From contig CABGHG010000026.1 in assembly GCA_902158735.1 (NCBI GenBank), positions 1 through 14,648 of the forward strand: 14,648 nt of DNA, in the 5' to 3' direction. Positions within the stretch are counted from its first letter, which is position 1. Each line of letters begins with the position of its first letter. Positions 7,342 through 14,274 of the stretch are shown piece by piece. The DNA is from Candidatus Methanolliviera sp. GoM_oil (GTDB lineage: Archaea; Halobacteriota; Methanoliparia; Methanoliparales; Methanoliparaceae). The translations under genes and the position numbers were made by a program. The notes under the pieces are model-generated. The model had not been told where the DNA came from. It was given only the letters and a program-made list of their open reading frames with translations, and ran no database searches.

Positions 7342-7620
7342 TTAAGCATACCCTGCTGGTTTAATTTGAAGTCCAATACAGCGATTCTTTACCTTAATGA
7401 AAAAATTGATACAATCCTCTTCTGTTATGCCTTCAATTTCTGGCTTTGCAGATAATAATACGCCCCCCAATCCTTCAAGGATTTAGGGGATCACTTTCTT
7501 ATCGATTCTGAGACGGGGCCAACTTTGTTTTTCTTTGTCAAACCTCATCTCATATTTGCTTGATTTAATATCCCTTCTTTTGCCATTATTTTTATAGTCA
7601 GTCAAAATAGATAAGATACC
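7342..7620 (-). pseudogene. Relic of a type II restriction endonuclease (MjaI-like, tentative)
   Basis: One minus-strand frame of 93 codons between stops reads GILSILTDYKNNGKRRDIKS, continues with MRFDKEKQSWPRLRIDKKVIP, meets TAA at 7485-7483, and goes on in the same frame as ILEGLGGVLLSAKPEIEGIT, then EEDCINFFIKVKNRCIGLQI and KPAGYA before the final stop. The sequence is clearly protein-like on both sides of the stop. The ending FFIKVKNRCIGLQIKP resembles, from memory, the C-terminal core of small archaeal type II enzymes such as MjaI. I could not check this, and the family call is tentative. There is no credible start codon, so it is a C-terminal fragment. The in-frame stop lies within a hairpin, AATCCTTCAAGGATT on the plus strand. 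Confidence 0.5.
7465..7489. repeat. Hairpin inside the endonuclease relic
   Basis: AATCCTT-C-AAGGATT (7469-7483) is a perfect inverted repeat, extended by CCCC at 7465-7468 and GGGG at 7486-7489 across a two-base bulge. It coincides with the in-frame TAA on the minus strand. Its core (AAATC...GAA...GATT on the minus strand) recalls the hairpin at 10663-10677, but is not identical. Confidence 0.55.
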
Positions 7621-7659
7621 TCAAAATGTATTCATTCAACCTAATCAGATTGAAATAGG

Positions 7660-7667
7660 TTTAAATA
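7660..7667 (+). promoter_or_regulatory. Candidate TATA box for the plus-strand operon
   Basis: TTTAAATA preceded by A/G-rich GAAATAGG has the look of an archaeal TATA box with a BRE. Transcription would start near 7690. That is downstream of the TTG at 7674, so the first true start in the peptidase remnant would be internal. It could drive the asparagine-synthase and gatCA genes. No experimental support is visible. Confidence 0.35.
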
Positions 7668-7673
7668 CTCGTT

Positions 7674-7988
7674 TTGTGGAACTGGCCAATTAAGCACGTA
7701 TCGGACGATGAAGCCAAAGACGCAGCCAAGAAGGTGATGAATACAATAGAAAAGGTAGTGATCTCGGAGAGGCACAGTATGAGTCATATTGCTCACAAAA
7801 AGGAGGCGAGAAGCGTCGTTAATTCTCATGGAATTACCATATATTTCTCTAAAACGCCCTGGTCATACAGGGGATATTACGATGGCGAGGCGGGAAGATT
7901 GAGGTTTACCAACGATGCCGCATGGGACAAATTTTTGCACGCGTATTATTCGTACAGTAAAGGTACATTGAACTTTAATTATGGATGA
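7674..7988 (+). pseudogene. C-terminal remnant of a clostripain-family (C11) cysteine peptidase
   Basis: The frame gives 104 residues from a TTG at 7674. HGITIYFSKTPWSYRGYY followed by WDKFLHAYYSYSKG matches the end of C11 (clostripain-like) peptidases, where a GlsIYFP segment is followed by a WDeFL-x-Y block. The upstream AKDAAKKVMNTIEKVVISE fits the helix before it. The catalytic His and Cys domain, several hundred residues in family members, is absent, and a TAA at 7662-7664 closes the frame upstream. No Shine-Dalgarno precedes the TTG. In-frame GTG and ATG occur at 7734 and 7737. I therefore read it as a decapitated gene, not an active enzyme. Its stop overlaps the next start by eight bases (ATGGATGA), so if translated it would feed ribosomes into the asparagine-synthase gene. 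The family assignment rests on the C-terminal motif only. Confidence 0.55.
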
Positions 7989-8829
7989 ACGGAAGAGATT
8001 TTTTAAATCTAACCCACTAAAAGAAGATGTCATAATCTCTGAGCTCTTTCACGCGATCAAAGACGCTGTCGGGGAGAGATTAACTGATGATTCTGTAATC
8101 TCTTTCTCCGGAGGCATCGACAGTTCCATCATCGCTTCCATATCTTATTCCCTTGGGTACGATCTAACGCTGATAACCGTCGGTACGAAAGATTCGAAAG
8201 ACGTTGAGAACGCGTTTCTGGTAGCGAAGATATTGAATTTAAAAGAGCCTTTTATAAGAGCGATAGATAGGGGGGAGATAAGAGACGCGCTTTTGGAGGT
8301 GATGCGGATAATAAAGAGTAAAAATCCTGTTCAAGTCGCGATTGCAACTCCCTTTTACTTCGCGTGTAAAACTGCGAAAGGGGGCGGTTTTGGAAAGATA
8401 TTGACCGGACAGGGTGCGGACGAGTTATTTGGGGGTTACGACAGATATAAATATATGGGAGAAAGGGAACTCGAAGAAGCGTTGAGAGAAGATGTAACGA
8501 ATATAACGAAAGATCTAAAAAGAGATGGGGCGATTGCACGGAGCCAAAATTTAACCTTAGAGACCCCCTACCTCGATCGAAGAGTGGTTAAAGTTGCGTC
8601 CGATATTCCAGTAGATTTAAAAATAAAAAGAGACGCAGATCTGGTAACAAGAAAATACATCCTTAAAAGGCTTGCCGGAGAGAGGATATCCAAAAAACTG
8701 GCAGGAATGGAGAAGAAGGCAATGCAGTACGGAAGTGGCGTTTGGAAGATAATGAAAAAGATGGCAAAAGATTCCGGAAAAGGAGTCGGTGAATTTTTAT
8801 CTGATTTGGAGGATTTCGATGATGGATGA
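7981..8829 (+). CDS. Stand-alone asparagine-synthetase-type ATP pyrophosphatase
   Basis: This 282-residue protein corresponds to the C-terminal synthetase half of AsnB. The PP-loop SFSGGIDSS (residues 41-49) binds ATP. GQGADELFGGYDRY (143-156) and LETPYLDRRVV (193-203) are the hallmark blocks that shape the aspartyl-adenylate site, and KKAMQYGSG near 245-253 closes the family pattern. The N-terminal glutamine amidotransferase domain with its catalytic Cys is missing, so ammonia would have to come from free ammonium or a partner. It starts at ATG 7981, overlapping the upstream peptidase remnant, and its stop overlaps gatC. Sharing a unit with GatCAB ties it to asparagine or amide supply. Asparagine synthesis is likely but not certain, because related domains also amidate or cyclise other substrates. 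Confidence 0.85.
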   Translation: MDERKRFFKSNPLKEDVIISELFHAIKDAVGERLTDDSVISFSGGIDSSIIASISYSLGYDLTLITVGTKDSKDVENAFLVAKILNLKEPFIRAIDRGEIRDALLEVMRIIKSKNPVQVAIATPFYFACKTAKGGGFGKILTGQGADELFGGYDRYKYMGERELEEALREDVTNITKDLKRDGAIARSQNLTLETPYLDRRVVKVASDIPVDLKIKRDADLVTRKYILKRLAGERISKKLAGMEKKAMQYGSGVWKIMKKMAKDSGKGVGEFLSDLEDFDDG

Positions 8830-9100
8830 AGAGAATCTTAAACAGATCGCCCGACTTGCCAAGATAGAGCTAAAGGAAGAAGAGGTGAAAGAATTTTCGC
8901 CACAGATAAGATCGATACTTGCCCTCTTCGATGAGATAGATGAGGTGGAAACAGAGGACGTGAAGCCGACATTTCACGTTTTTGGTTTAAAAAACGTCTT
9001 CAGGGAAGATGCTGCATCTCCCTCTTTGGCCGGAGAAGATGCGATTAAAAACGCACCAAAGAAGGAGAGAGGGTACATAAAAGGGCCTAAGATAATGTGA
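8819..9100 (+). CDS. gatC: Aspartyl/glutamyl-tRNA amidotransferase subunit C
   Basis: This 93-residue subunit wraps around GatA and GatB and stabilises the GatCAB complex. The sequence ENLKQIARLAKIELKEEEVK, followed by LFDEIDEVETEDVKP and FREDAASPSL, is the standard GatC pattern, and the length is normal. I chose ATG 8819 (ATG 8822 is equally possible) because GGAGGA lies at 8808-8813. The longer GTG frame from 8789 adds ten residues unlike the family. The start overlaps the end of the asparagine-synthase gene, and the stop TGA shares a base with the gatA ATG, so the three are coupled. Confidence 0.93.
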   Translation: MMDEENLKQIARLAKIELKEEEVKEFSPQIRSILALFDEIDEVETEDVKPTFHVFGLKNVFREDAASPSLAGEDAIKNAPKKERGYIKGPKIM

Positions 9101-10521
9101 TGAAGAACTACTTCAAAGATGGAATTAAAGGATTCAGACATTTCGTTGAAGACGGCGAGACGGAAGAGGCTACGAGACGATTGATAGATAAGATAAAAGA
9201 GAATAGATTCAACGCATACATAACCGTCTGTGAAGATGCTGTAGAGAGAGCGAGGGAGATAGACAAAAATAAGGGGGATGGAAGACTCCTTGGAATGCCT
9301 ATCGCCGTAAAGGACAATCTTTCAACGAGAGGCGTGGAAACAACCTGTGCCTCAAAGATCTTAAGGGGATACGTTCCGCCTTACGACGCCACAGTGGTCG
9401 AGAGATTGAAAGAGAATGGTGCAATAATCGTCGGAAAGACGAATATGGATGAATTTGCAATGGGTACTACCACGGAGACGAGTTTCTTCGGTTCGACGAG
9501 AAATCCCTGGGATGAAGATAGAGTTCCAGGAGGTTCTTCTGGTGGAAGTGCCGCTGCGGTAGCATCTGGTGAATGTATAGCCTCTTTAGGAACGGATACT
9601 GGTGGGTCGGTCAGATGCCCTGCATCCTTCTGCGGAATATCAGGAATAAAACCGACCTATGGCTTCGTATCAAGATATGGGTTGATAGCTTATTCTAACT
9701 CCCTTGAATGCGTGGGAACGATGGGTTCTTCTATAGAAGACGCTTCTCTTCTTTTAGATGTTATATCTGGAAAAGACTCGAGGGATTCCACCTCTATAGA
9801 TCCGACTCTCTATCGAAGATCCTCTGAGAAGTTCGGAAAGATCGGAGTTTTGACACAGTTCTTTGATGGGGTGGAAGAAGATGTTCTTAAACATGTATGG
9901 AATGCAATCCATAAATTGGAGGATCTGGGCATCGAATACGAGGAGATAGATCTTCCAAATTTGAGATATGCACTCTCTTCCTATTATATCATCGCGATGA
10001 GCGAGGCATCTTCCAATCTGGCGAGATATGACGGTGTCAGATATGGCTTGAGGGGAAAGGATCTCGCTTGGGATACGACCTTCTCCAGGATTAGAGCCGA
10101 AGGCTTTGGGAAGGAGGTGAAGAGAAGAATACTTATGGGAACGTTCTCTCTATCCGCGGGATACTACGGTAAATATTACCTGAAGGCGTTGAAGGTGAGA
10201 AATTTAATAATAAAAGATTTTGAGGGGGCATTCAGGAAAAGGAAATTAGATGCGATCGTTTCTCCCACAATGCCCTATAAACCTTTTAAGCTTGGTGAGA
10301 AGATAGAAGACCCAATCTCGATGTATCTATCTGATATATATACTGTTCCAGTAAATTTAACGGGCCTTCCGTCTGTTTCTATACCATGCGGGTTTTCAGA
10401 AGGGCTGCCAATAGGCATACAGCTCATCGGAAGGGCTTTCGATGAGGAGACGATAATAAATATTGCTAAAATTTATGAAGAGAATACAGATCATCAGAAG
10501 AAGGTATCGGGGTTGCTCTGA
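9100..10521 (+). CDS. gatA: Aspartyl/glutamyl-tRNA amidotransferase subunit A
   Basis: This 473-residue amidase subunit hydrolyses glutamine and passes ammonia to GatB, which amidates Asp-tRNA(Asn) or Glu-tRNA(Gln). The amidase-signature Ser-cisSer-Lys triad is present: K71 in IAVKDNLSTRG, S146 in GGSSGGSAAAVASGE, and S170 in TDTGGSVRCPAS. The spacings of 75 and 24 residues equal those of characterised GatA. The length is normal and no frame damage is seen. The start is ATG at 9100, overlapping the gatC stop as TGATG. A GTG at 9097 would add one residue. No strong Shine-Dalgarno is visible, consistent with translational coupling. It is followed by an unusual repeat-rich spacer, not directly by gatB. 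Confidence 0.96.
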   Translation: MKNYFKDGIKGFRHFVEDGETEEATRRLIDKIKENRFNAYITVCEDAVERAREIDKNKGDGRLLGMPIAVKDNLSTRGVETTCASKILRGYVPPYDATVVERLKENGAIIVGKTNMDEFAMGTTTETSFFGSTRNPWDEDRVPGGSSGGSAAAVASGECIASLGTDTGGSVRCPASFCGISGIKPTYGFVSRYGLIAYSNSLECVGTMGSSIEDASLLLDVISGKDSRDSTSIDPTLYRRSSEKFGKIGVLTQFFDGVEEDVLKHVWNAIHKLEDLGIEYEEIDLPNLRYALSSYYIIAMSEASSNLARYDGVRYGLRGKDLAWDTTFSRIRAEGFGKEVKRRILMGTFSLSAGYYGKYYLKALKVRNLIIKDFEGAFRKRKLDAIVSPTMPYKPFKLGEKIEDPISMYLSDIYTVPVNLTGLPSVSIPCGFSEGLPIGIQLIGRAFDEETIINIAKIYEENTDHQKKVSGLL

Positions 10522-10533
10522 TGGAAGGGTGGG

Positions 10534-10556
10534 CACCCTTTCAACCTGCGTGCACC
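10534..10556 (+). repeat. 23-bp direct repeat, copy 1
   Basis: CACCCTTTCAACCTGC followed by GTGCACC is repeated exactly at 10694-10716, 160 bases downstream. In both places the last seven bases form the left arm of a three-base-loop hairpin whose right arm is GGTAGCAC here and GGTGCAC in copy 2. Confidence 0.95.
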
Positions 10557-10609
10557 TTCGGTAGCACTTTAAAGAATGAGAGATAAAAATCGGAGATTTT
10601 TTGTATATG

Positions 10610-10650
10610 AAAATGTTCCACAGCAAAATGTTCCACAGCAAAATGTTTCA
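10610..10650 (+). repeat. 15-bp tandem repeat, 2.7 copies
   Basis: AAAATGTTCCACAGC occurs at 10610-10624 and 10625-10639 and begins again as AAAATGTTTCA at 10640. The third, partial unit forms a hairpin with the following CATTTTGC. Confidence 0.95.
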
Positions 10651-10693
10651 TTTTGCGTGCACCAAATCGAAGATTTGATTGCATTTTCGACGA

Positions 10694-10716
10694 CACCCTT
10701 TCAACCTGCGTGCACC
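10694..10716 (+). repeat. 23-bp direct repeat, copy 2
   Basis: This is an exact copy of 10534-10556. It leads into the perfect hairpin GTGCACC-AAA-GGTGCAC at 10710-10726, about 30 bases before the gatB start. Confidence 0.95.
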
Positions 10717-10755
10717 AAAGGTGCACAAGGGAATAAAGAACCGTGAGGTTTTTAA

Positions 10756-12219
10756 ATGAATAACGTCATGATTGGATTAGAGGTTCACGTACAGCTCAAT
10801 AAACTCAAAAGTAAACTTTTTTGCGGCTGTTCCACCGATTATCAAGATGAGGAGCCAAACACGCACACCTGCCCGGTCTGTTTGGGGTTGCCCGGTGCTC
10901 TTCCTGTGGTAAATAGAAAGGCGGTTGAGTGTGGAATAAAGGTCGCTTTGGCTTTAAATTGTGAGGTATTGGAACAGACACTATTCTATCGAAAGAACTA
11001 TTTCTATCCCGATCTGCCGAAGGGATTTCAAATATCTCAGTATGATTTTCCGCTGGCAGTTAATGGTAAAATGAGCATAGAGACGGATCGCGGGGAGAAG
11101 ATCATCCGGATAAATAGAGTCCATATGGAAGAAGACCCTGCAAGGATGATCCATGAGGGGGGAATACAATATTCGAGACATTCTCTGATCGACTACAACA
11201 GATCAGGAATGGCTCTGCTCGAGATTGTGACGGAACCAGATTTGAAGAGTCCAAAAGAGGCAAGGAGATTTCTCGACAAATTGAGAAGCATCCTTGAATA
11301 TTTAGATGTCTTCAATGGGGATCTGGAAGGTGCAATGCGTGTAGATTCCAATATCTCTTTGGCAGGAGGGGATAGGGCAGAAGTAAAGAATATATCTTCC
11401 CACAAAGGCGTGGAAAAAGCTCTCTCTTACGAGGCAACGAGGCAAAAGAATCTTTTGAGGAGAAATATAAAAATTATCCAGGAGACGAGGCACTATGACG
11501 AAGAGAGAGGCATAACGATATCTATGAGGACAAAGGAGGGAGAAGAAGATTACAGATATTTTCCGGAGCCTGATCTGCCTCCAATGAGCGTTAAAAGCTG
11601 GACAGAAAGGTTAAAAGATGAAATTCCAGAGCTTCCGGATGCGAAGATACGCAGATTCGTCGAAGAATATGGGGTAAAAGAGAATCATGCGAGATCGCTG
11701 ACGTCAGATATAGAGATCGCAGATTATTTTGAGACTGTCTGCAAATCTTCGATTTGCACGATCCCACGACAAAAAGTCGTCAGGAGGGCAAGAGAGATCG
11801 ACCCAAATATGGCAGCAAGTTGGATCGTGGATGTTCTCAAAGGGGAGCTAAATTATAGGGAGATGAAGATAGAGGGATCTCCACTCACCGAAGATAAGAC
11901 GATAAAGATACTCAAAGATCTTTCTTCTGGAAAGATAACGGAGAAGAACGCGGTTGAGATTATAAGGGAGATACTCGATAATGGCGGGGATCCAGAAGAG
12001 ATTGCGAGAAGGAGAGGGTTTGGCAGGTTAGACAGAAGTGAAACCGAGATATTGGTCAAAAAGGTAATAGAAGAAAATCCAAAAGTCGTGGAAGATTATC
12101 ATAAGAAAAAGAAGAGAGCGCTAAATTTTTTGGTTGGGAAGGTGATGGCACTTTCTAAGGGAAAGAGCGCCCCTAAGGATGTAAACGAGCTGTTGGAGAA
12201 ATATCTGTGCGAAGACTGA
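10756..12219 (+). CDS. gatB: Aspartyl/glutamyl-tRNA amidotransferase subunit B
   Basis: This 487-residue kinase-amidotransferase subunit activates the misacylated Asp or Glu on tRNA with ATP and amidates it with ammonia from GatA. IGLEVHVQLN (6-15) opens the catalytic cradle. C23, C25, C39 and C42 form the zinc site. Family blocks include YFYPDLPKGFQISQYD and LIDYNRSGMALLEIVTEPD. The C-terminal helical and YqeY-like tRNA-binding part covers about 295-487. Residues 329-345 (CKSSICTIPRQKVVRRA) look like an insertion between FETV and EIDPNMAASW, blocks that I recall as nearly adjacent in other GatB. The start is ATG 10756 with GTGAGGT upstream. The end overlaps the topA start by 13 bases. GatCA plus GatB without GatDE here fits either Asn-tRNA or Gln-tRNA formation. 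Confidence 0.96.
   Translation: MNNVMIGLEVHVQLNKLKSKLFCGCSTDYQDEEPNTHTCPVCLGLPGALPVVNRKAVECGIKVALALNCEVLEQTLFYRKNYFYPDLPKGFQISQYDFPLAVNGKMSIETDRGEKIIRINRVHMEEDPARMIHEGGIQYSRHSLIDYNRSGMALLEIVTEPDLKSPKEARRFLDKLRSILEYLDVFNGDLEGAMRVDSNISLAGGDRAEVKNISSHKGVEKALSYEATRQKNLLRRNIKIIQETRHYDEERGITISMRTKEGEEDYRYFPEPDLPPMSVKSWTERLKDEIPELPDAKIRRFVEEYGVKENHARSLTSDIEIADYFETVCKSSICTIPRQKVVRRAREIDPNMAASWIVDVLKGELNYREMKIEGSPLTEDKTIKILKDLSSGKITEKNAVEIIREILDNGGDPEEIARRRGFGRLDRSETEILVKKVIEENPKVVEDYHKKKKRALNFLVGKVMALSKGKSAPKDVNELLEKYLCED
11740..11790 (+). repeat. Palindromic element inserted in frame within gatB
   Basis: TGCAAATC-TTC-GATTTGCA (11740-11758) is a perfect eight-base-pair hairpin. After seven bases a second one follows, ACGAC-AAAAA-GTCGT (11766-11780). 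The 15-base core CAAATCTTCGATTTG is the exact reverse complement of 10663-10677 in the gatA-gatB spacer. Beyond the core both copies run into GCACG or TGCACG. The segment equals 17 codons and keeps the gatB frame. The exact limits are inferred from the expected GatB alignment. Confidence 0.6.
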
Positions 12220-14243
12220 TCGTAACTGAGAAGAACAATACAGCGAAGAGGATAGCAAACATTCTCTCATGCGGCAAGGAGAAGAGGAGAAGAGTCTCGG
12301 GTTCGAACGTCTATACGTTCTCAGAAGATGATGCGGACAGAAATACCACCGTTATGGGGTTGAGGGGGCATATCGTAAATATAGACTTTCCCGCGGATAA
12401 AAAGAACTGGAATGCCGTAGGGCCTGAAGAACTGGTCTGGACAGATATAGTAAAGAAGCCAACTGAGAAGAAGTATGCAAACGCATTGAAGAAGCTTGGG
12501 ATAGATGCAGAAGAGGTAACGATCGCCACGGACTATGATCGGGAGGGTGAATTGATAGGTGTGGAAGCCCTGGAGATCATATCTTCCGTAAATAAGGAAG
12601 CTAAATTCGATCGAGCGAGATACAGCGCGATAACAAATGATGAGATAGAAAAAAGCTTCTCTAATCTTGTGGATATAGACTTCAATCTGGCACAATCTGC
12701 CGATGCGAGAAGGGTAATTGATCTCGTGTGGGGTGCAAGTCTGACGAGATTTCTCTCCCTCTCATCCATGAGGCTTGGAAATAATTTTCTTTCCGTAGGA
12801 AGAGTACAGACGCCAACCCTCGCTTTGATAACAGAGAAGGAGGAGGAGATAGATAACTTCGTTCCGGAGCCCTATTGGGAACTATATATCAAATGCTTAA
12901 AAGACGATTTTACGTTCATTGCTAAGCATAAAAAAGGTAGATTCCATGTCAAGAAAGAAGTCGATCGTGTAAAATCCTCTCTTGGGAATAAAGGGAAAGT
13001 AAAGACATTTAAAAAGAGAATAAAGAATGATATGCCGCCTAACCCATTCAATACAACCGCATTTTTAAAGGCGGCGACATCCATCGGTTTCACGGCATCG
13101 AACGCAATGCGAACTGCGGAAAATCTCTACAGCCAGGGTTTGCTCTCTTATCCAAGAACGGATAACGCCGTCTATTCCAAGATAGATCTAAAAAAAATAT
13201 TGGGACTTCTCTCAAAGATGAAAGAGTTCTCCAAGTATTCAAAAAAACTCTTGGGCAAGGAACTCAAACCCACGCGAGGAAAAGAGGCTAAGGATCACCC
13301 TCCAATTCATCCTGTCGGTTATACAAAACGGGAGAAATTGAATGATGAAGAGTGGAAGATCTATGAGCTCGTAGTGAGGAGATTCTTGGCCACGTTGAGT
13401 GATGCGGCAAAGATAGAAGGCACAAAAGCAGAGATAGATGTCAATGGAGAACTTTTCAACGCGACGGGGTCGAAGATTATAGAGAAGGGGTGGAGAGAGA
13501 TCTATCCGTATAGCTCTCTCGAAGAGGTCTTCATACCAGAATTGTCCGTGGGGGAGATATTAAAGGTGGAATCTTTTGTGGAGGAGAAGGAGACGAAGCC
13601 ACCTCGAAGGTACGGGCAGGGAAGATTGATAGAGAAGATGGATGAACTCGGTCTCGGCACAAAATCCACGAGGCACGAGATGATAAGTAAACTTTATGGA
13701 AGGGGCTATGTCCATGGAAATCCTTTAAAACCGACTATAGTTGCAAGAGCCGTCATAAAAACGCTGGACGAATATGCAGAGAAGATAACAGATGTGAAGA
13801 TGACCAAGGAGCTCGAAGAGGAGATGGACACGATCGCCGAAGGAAGATTGCCCGAGGAAGAAGTGATCAAAAGATCGAGGGAGATGCTTGGGGATACCTT
13901 TGAGATACTGAAGAAGAATAAGGAGAAGATATCAAAAGATCTTCGAGAGCGTCTTAGAGAAGAGAAGGTTGTGGGCAAGTGTGAGAAGTGTGGCGGCGAC
14001 CTCATAATAAGAAGGGCAAAGAGAGGGACGAGGTTCATCGGATGTTCGAGCTATCCTGACTGTGATTTTTCACTTCCACTCCCAAAGAGCGGAAGATTGG
14101 TGATAACCGATCAGAAGTGTAAAGAACACGGATTAAAGCTCATAAAGATACTGTACAAGAATAAGACGTGGAATCTGGGTTGTCCATACTGTAATTATAT
14201 CGAATGGATGGCAAAAAAGAAGGAAGAAGAAGGAGAAGATTAA
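12207..14243 (+). CDS. topA: DNA topoisomerase I, type IA
   Basis: This 678-residue enzyme relaxes negatively supercoiled DNA by cutting one strand through a 5'-phosphotyrosine. The Toprim domain at the N-terminus has the catalytic E8 (VTEKN) and DYDREGE at 109-115. The active tyrosine is Y315 in LLSYPRTD. YGQGRLIEKMDELGLGTKST at about 469-488 is the conserved domain-IV block. Two zinc-binding modules follow: C592/C595/C613/C619 (KCEKCGG and CSSYPDC) and C638/H641/C659/C662 (CKEHG and CPYC). The tail is lysine- and glutamate-rich. There is no helicase domain, so it is not reverse gyrase. The start is GTG 12207, with GGAGA seven bases upstream inside gatB, and it overlaps the gatB end by 13 bases, implying cotranscription. 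The nearest ATG would remove the Toprim glutamate, so the GTG is required. Confidence 0.96.
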   Translation: MRRLIVTEKNNTAKRIANILSCGKEKRRRVSGSNVYTFSEDDADRNTTVMGLRGHIVNIDFPADKKNWNAVGPEELVWTDIVKKPTEKKYANALKKLGIDAEEVTIATDYDREGELIGVEALEIISSVNKEAKFDRARYSAITNDEIEKSFSNLVDIDFNLAQSADARRVIDLVWGASLTRFLSLSSMRLGNNFLSVGRVQTPTLALITEKEEEIDNFVPEPYWELYIKCLKDDFTFIAKHKKGRFHVKKEVDRVKSSLGNKGKVKTFKKRIKNDMPPNPFNTTAFLKAATSIGFTASNAMRTAENLYSQGLLSYPRTDNAVYSKIDLKKILGLLSKMKEFSKYSKKLLGKELKPTRGKEAKDHPPIHPVGYTKREKLNDEEWKIYELVVRRFLATLSDAAKIEGTKAEIDVNGELFNATGSKIIEKGWREIYPYSSLEEVFIPELSVGEILKVESFVEEKETKPPRRYGQGRLIEKMDELGLGTKSTRHEMISKLYGRGYVHGNPLKPTIVARAVIKTLDEYAEKITDVKMTKELEEEMDTIAEGRLPEEEVIKRSREMLGDTFEILKKNKEKISKDLRERLREEKVVGKCEKCGGDLIIRRAKRGTRFIGCSSYPDCDFSLPLPKSGRLVITDQKCKEHGLKLIKILYKNKTWNLGCPYCNYIEWMAKKKEEEGED

Positions 14244-14274
14244 CCTAAACGTGCTCTATCTATGATCTATATTC

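Larger units (their letters stand above)
10522..10755. repeat. Hairpin- and repeat-rich spacer between gatA and gatB
   Basis: In 234 bases there are six short perfect or near-perfect hairpins, mostly with three-base loops. They are AAGGGT/ACCCTT (10525-10540), GTGCACC-TTC-GGTAGCAC (10550-10567), AAAAATC-GGA-GATTTTT (10585-10601), GCAAAATG-TTT-CATTTTGC (10638-10656), CAAATC-GAA-GATTTG (10663-10677) and GTGCACC-AAA-GGTGCAC (10710-10726). GCGTGCACC occurs three times. No credible gene is present. The end, at 10742-10755, carries the gatB Shine-Dalgarno GTGAGGT. It looks like a nest of small palindromic elements, and could also act as a transcriptional attenuator or RNA-processing site between gatA and gatB. 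Confidence 0.85.

Noticed and set aside
7162..7673. tRNA or other structured RNA gene in the divergent spacer
   Set aside because: I found no cloverleaf arms or terminal CCA-type structure. Most of the stretch is explained by the endonuclease relic.
7641..7829. Minus-strand 62-codon frame over the peptidase remnant
   Set aside because: The plus-strand frame carries the recognisable peptidase C-terminal motif, and the minus frame has none.
8789..8818. Longer GatC starting at GTG
   Set aside because: The extra ten residues overlap the asparagine-synthase gene and do not resemble GatC. The ATG pair at 8819/8822 has a good GGAGGA site.
10396..10726. Minus-strand frames over the gatA-gatB spacer, one reading HFAVEHFAVEHF
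   Set aside because: The repeated peptide is just the 15-bp tandem repeat translated. The frames also run into the gatA end and have no homology or ribosome-binding site.
10522..10755. CRISPR array
   Set aside because: Repeats are too few, unevenly spaced and different in length, with no spacers of regular size.
12311..14038. Minus-strand frames within topA
   Set aside because: They are antisense shadows of a gene whose catalytic and zinc motifs are all intact.
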